A DNA stretch of 11,730 nt from Pavlovales sp. CCMP2436. Lineage: Eukaryota; Haptophyta; Pavlovophyceae; Pavlovales. Positions 11,692 to 11,730 of the stretch are shown here, piece by piece; positions within the stretch are counted from its first letter, which is position 1; each line of letters begins with the position of its first letter. The notes under the pieces are model-generated. The model was not told the origin of the DNA, did not search any database, and was given only the letters and a program-made list of their open reading frames with translations. The translations under genes were made by a program, and so were the position numbers. The stretch lies in the NCBI GenBank assembly GCA_026770615.1, contig MU631547.1, forward strand, positions 197,427 to 209,156, read 5' to 3'.

Positions 11692-11730
11692 GAGCCAAAC
11701 TCGTGCTTCGCGAGCGCGGGACAGGCTTTA
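11692..11730 (+). repeat. 40-nt direct repeat, copy 2, at the window edge
   Basis: Identical to copy 1 apart from one missing G, and it ends at the last base of the window (GGACAGGCTTTA). The array may therefore continue beyond the window, or the assembly may have stopped at this repeat. Confidence 0.75.

Overview
The window reads as the structural (virion) half of a polinton-like virus (PLV) or a closely related small eukaryotic dsDNA virus, either free or integrated. Three genes carry the diagnosis: an A32/FtsK-type packaging ATPase (6327-7097, minus), a probable single-jelly-roll penton protein (7684-8475, plus) and a probable double-jelly-roll major capsid protein (8953-10215, plus). Genes are tightly packed. 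No ORF obviously needs an intron, with one possible exception at 3953-3988, and most genes have A-rich plus TATA-like upstream sequence, as expected of a virus of a eukaryote, most likely a protist or alga. The host cannot be named from the sequence. TAA, TAG and TGA all end genes here, so the code is standard.

Layout. Bases 1-1305 hold the end of an unknown plus-strand gene with an acidic tail, two small plus-strand genes of unknown function (132-536 and 555-947) and a doubtful Lys/His-rich repeat ORF (994-1305). From 1157 to 7595 everything is on the minus strand. Read in the direction of transcription, this block is: a small Ala/Lys-rich protein, the packaging ATPase, a long Pro/Ser-rich probable virion protein, a long fibre-like gene interrupted by one in-frame TAA, a second shorter fibre-like gene, and a class 3 lipase-like hydrolase. 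From 7684 to 10215 the plus strand carries penton, a small Gly/Ala-rich pVI-like candidate, and the major capsid protein. An 88-bp divergent promoter region (7596-7683) separates the two blocks. Bases 10216-11730 have no convincing gene. They are a repeat-rich terminal-type region: 10-bp tandem repeats, five copies of a TGTGCTAT element, a 112-nt-arm inverted repeat, a C-rich tract, and a 40-nt direct repeat whose second copy ends exactly at the window edge.

How the genes fit together. Major capsid, penton and pVI-like protein would build the shell, and the ATPase would fill it. The two fibre genes share the N-terminal octapeptide MANVFGRL, which I infer to be a capsid-docking tag, and both carry a discoidin (F5/8 type C)-like carbohydrate-binding module near the C-terminus. 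The lipase may act on host membrane at entry or exit. Replication genes (primase/helicase, polymerase, integrase) are not seen and would lie to the left of base 1. No virion protease is seen.

The most unusual feature is the fibre locus. The 739-codon frame from 5017 to 2801 is broken only by a TAA at 3983-3985, and the downstream half has no ATG before its binding domain. This suggests readthrough, a recent nonsense mutation or a tiny intron rather than two independent genes.
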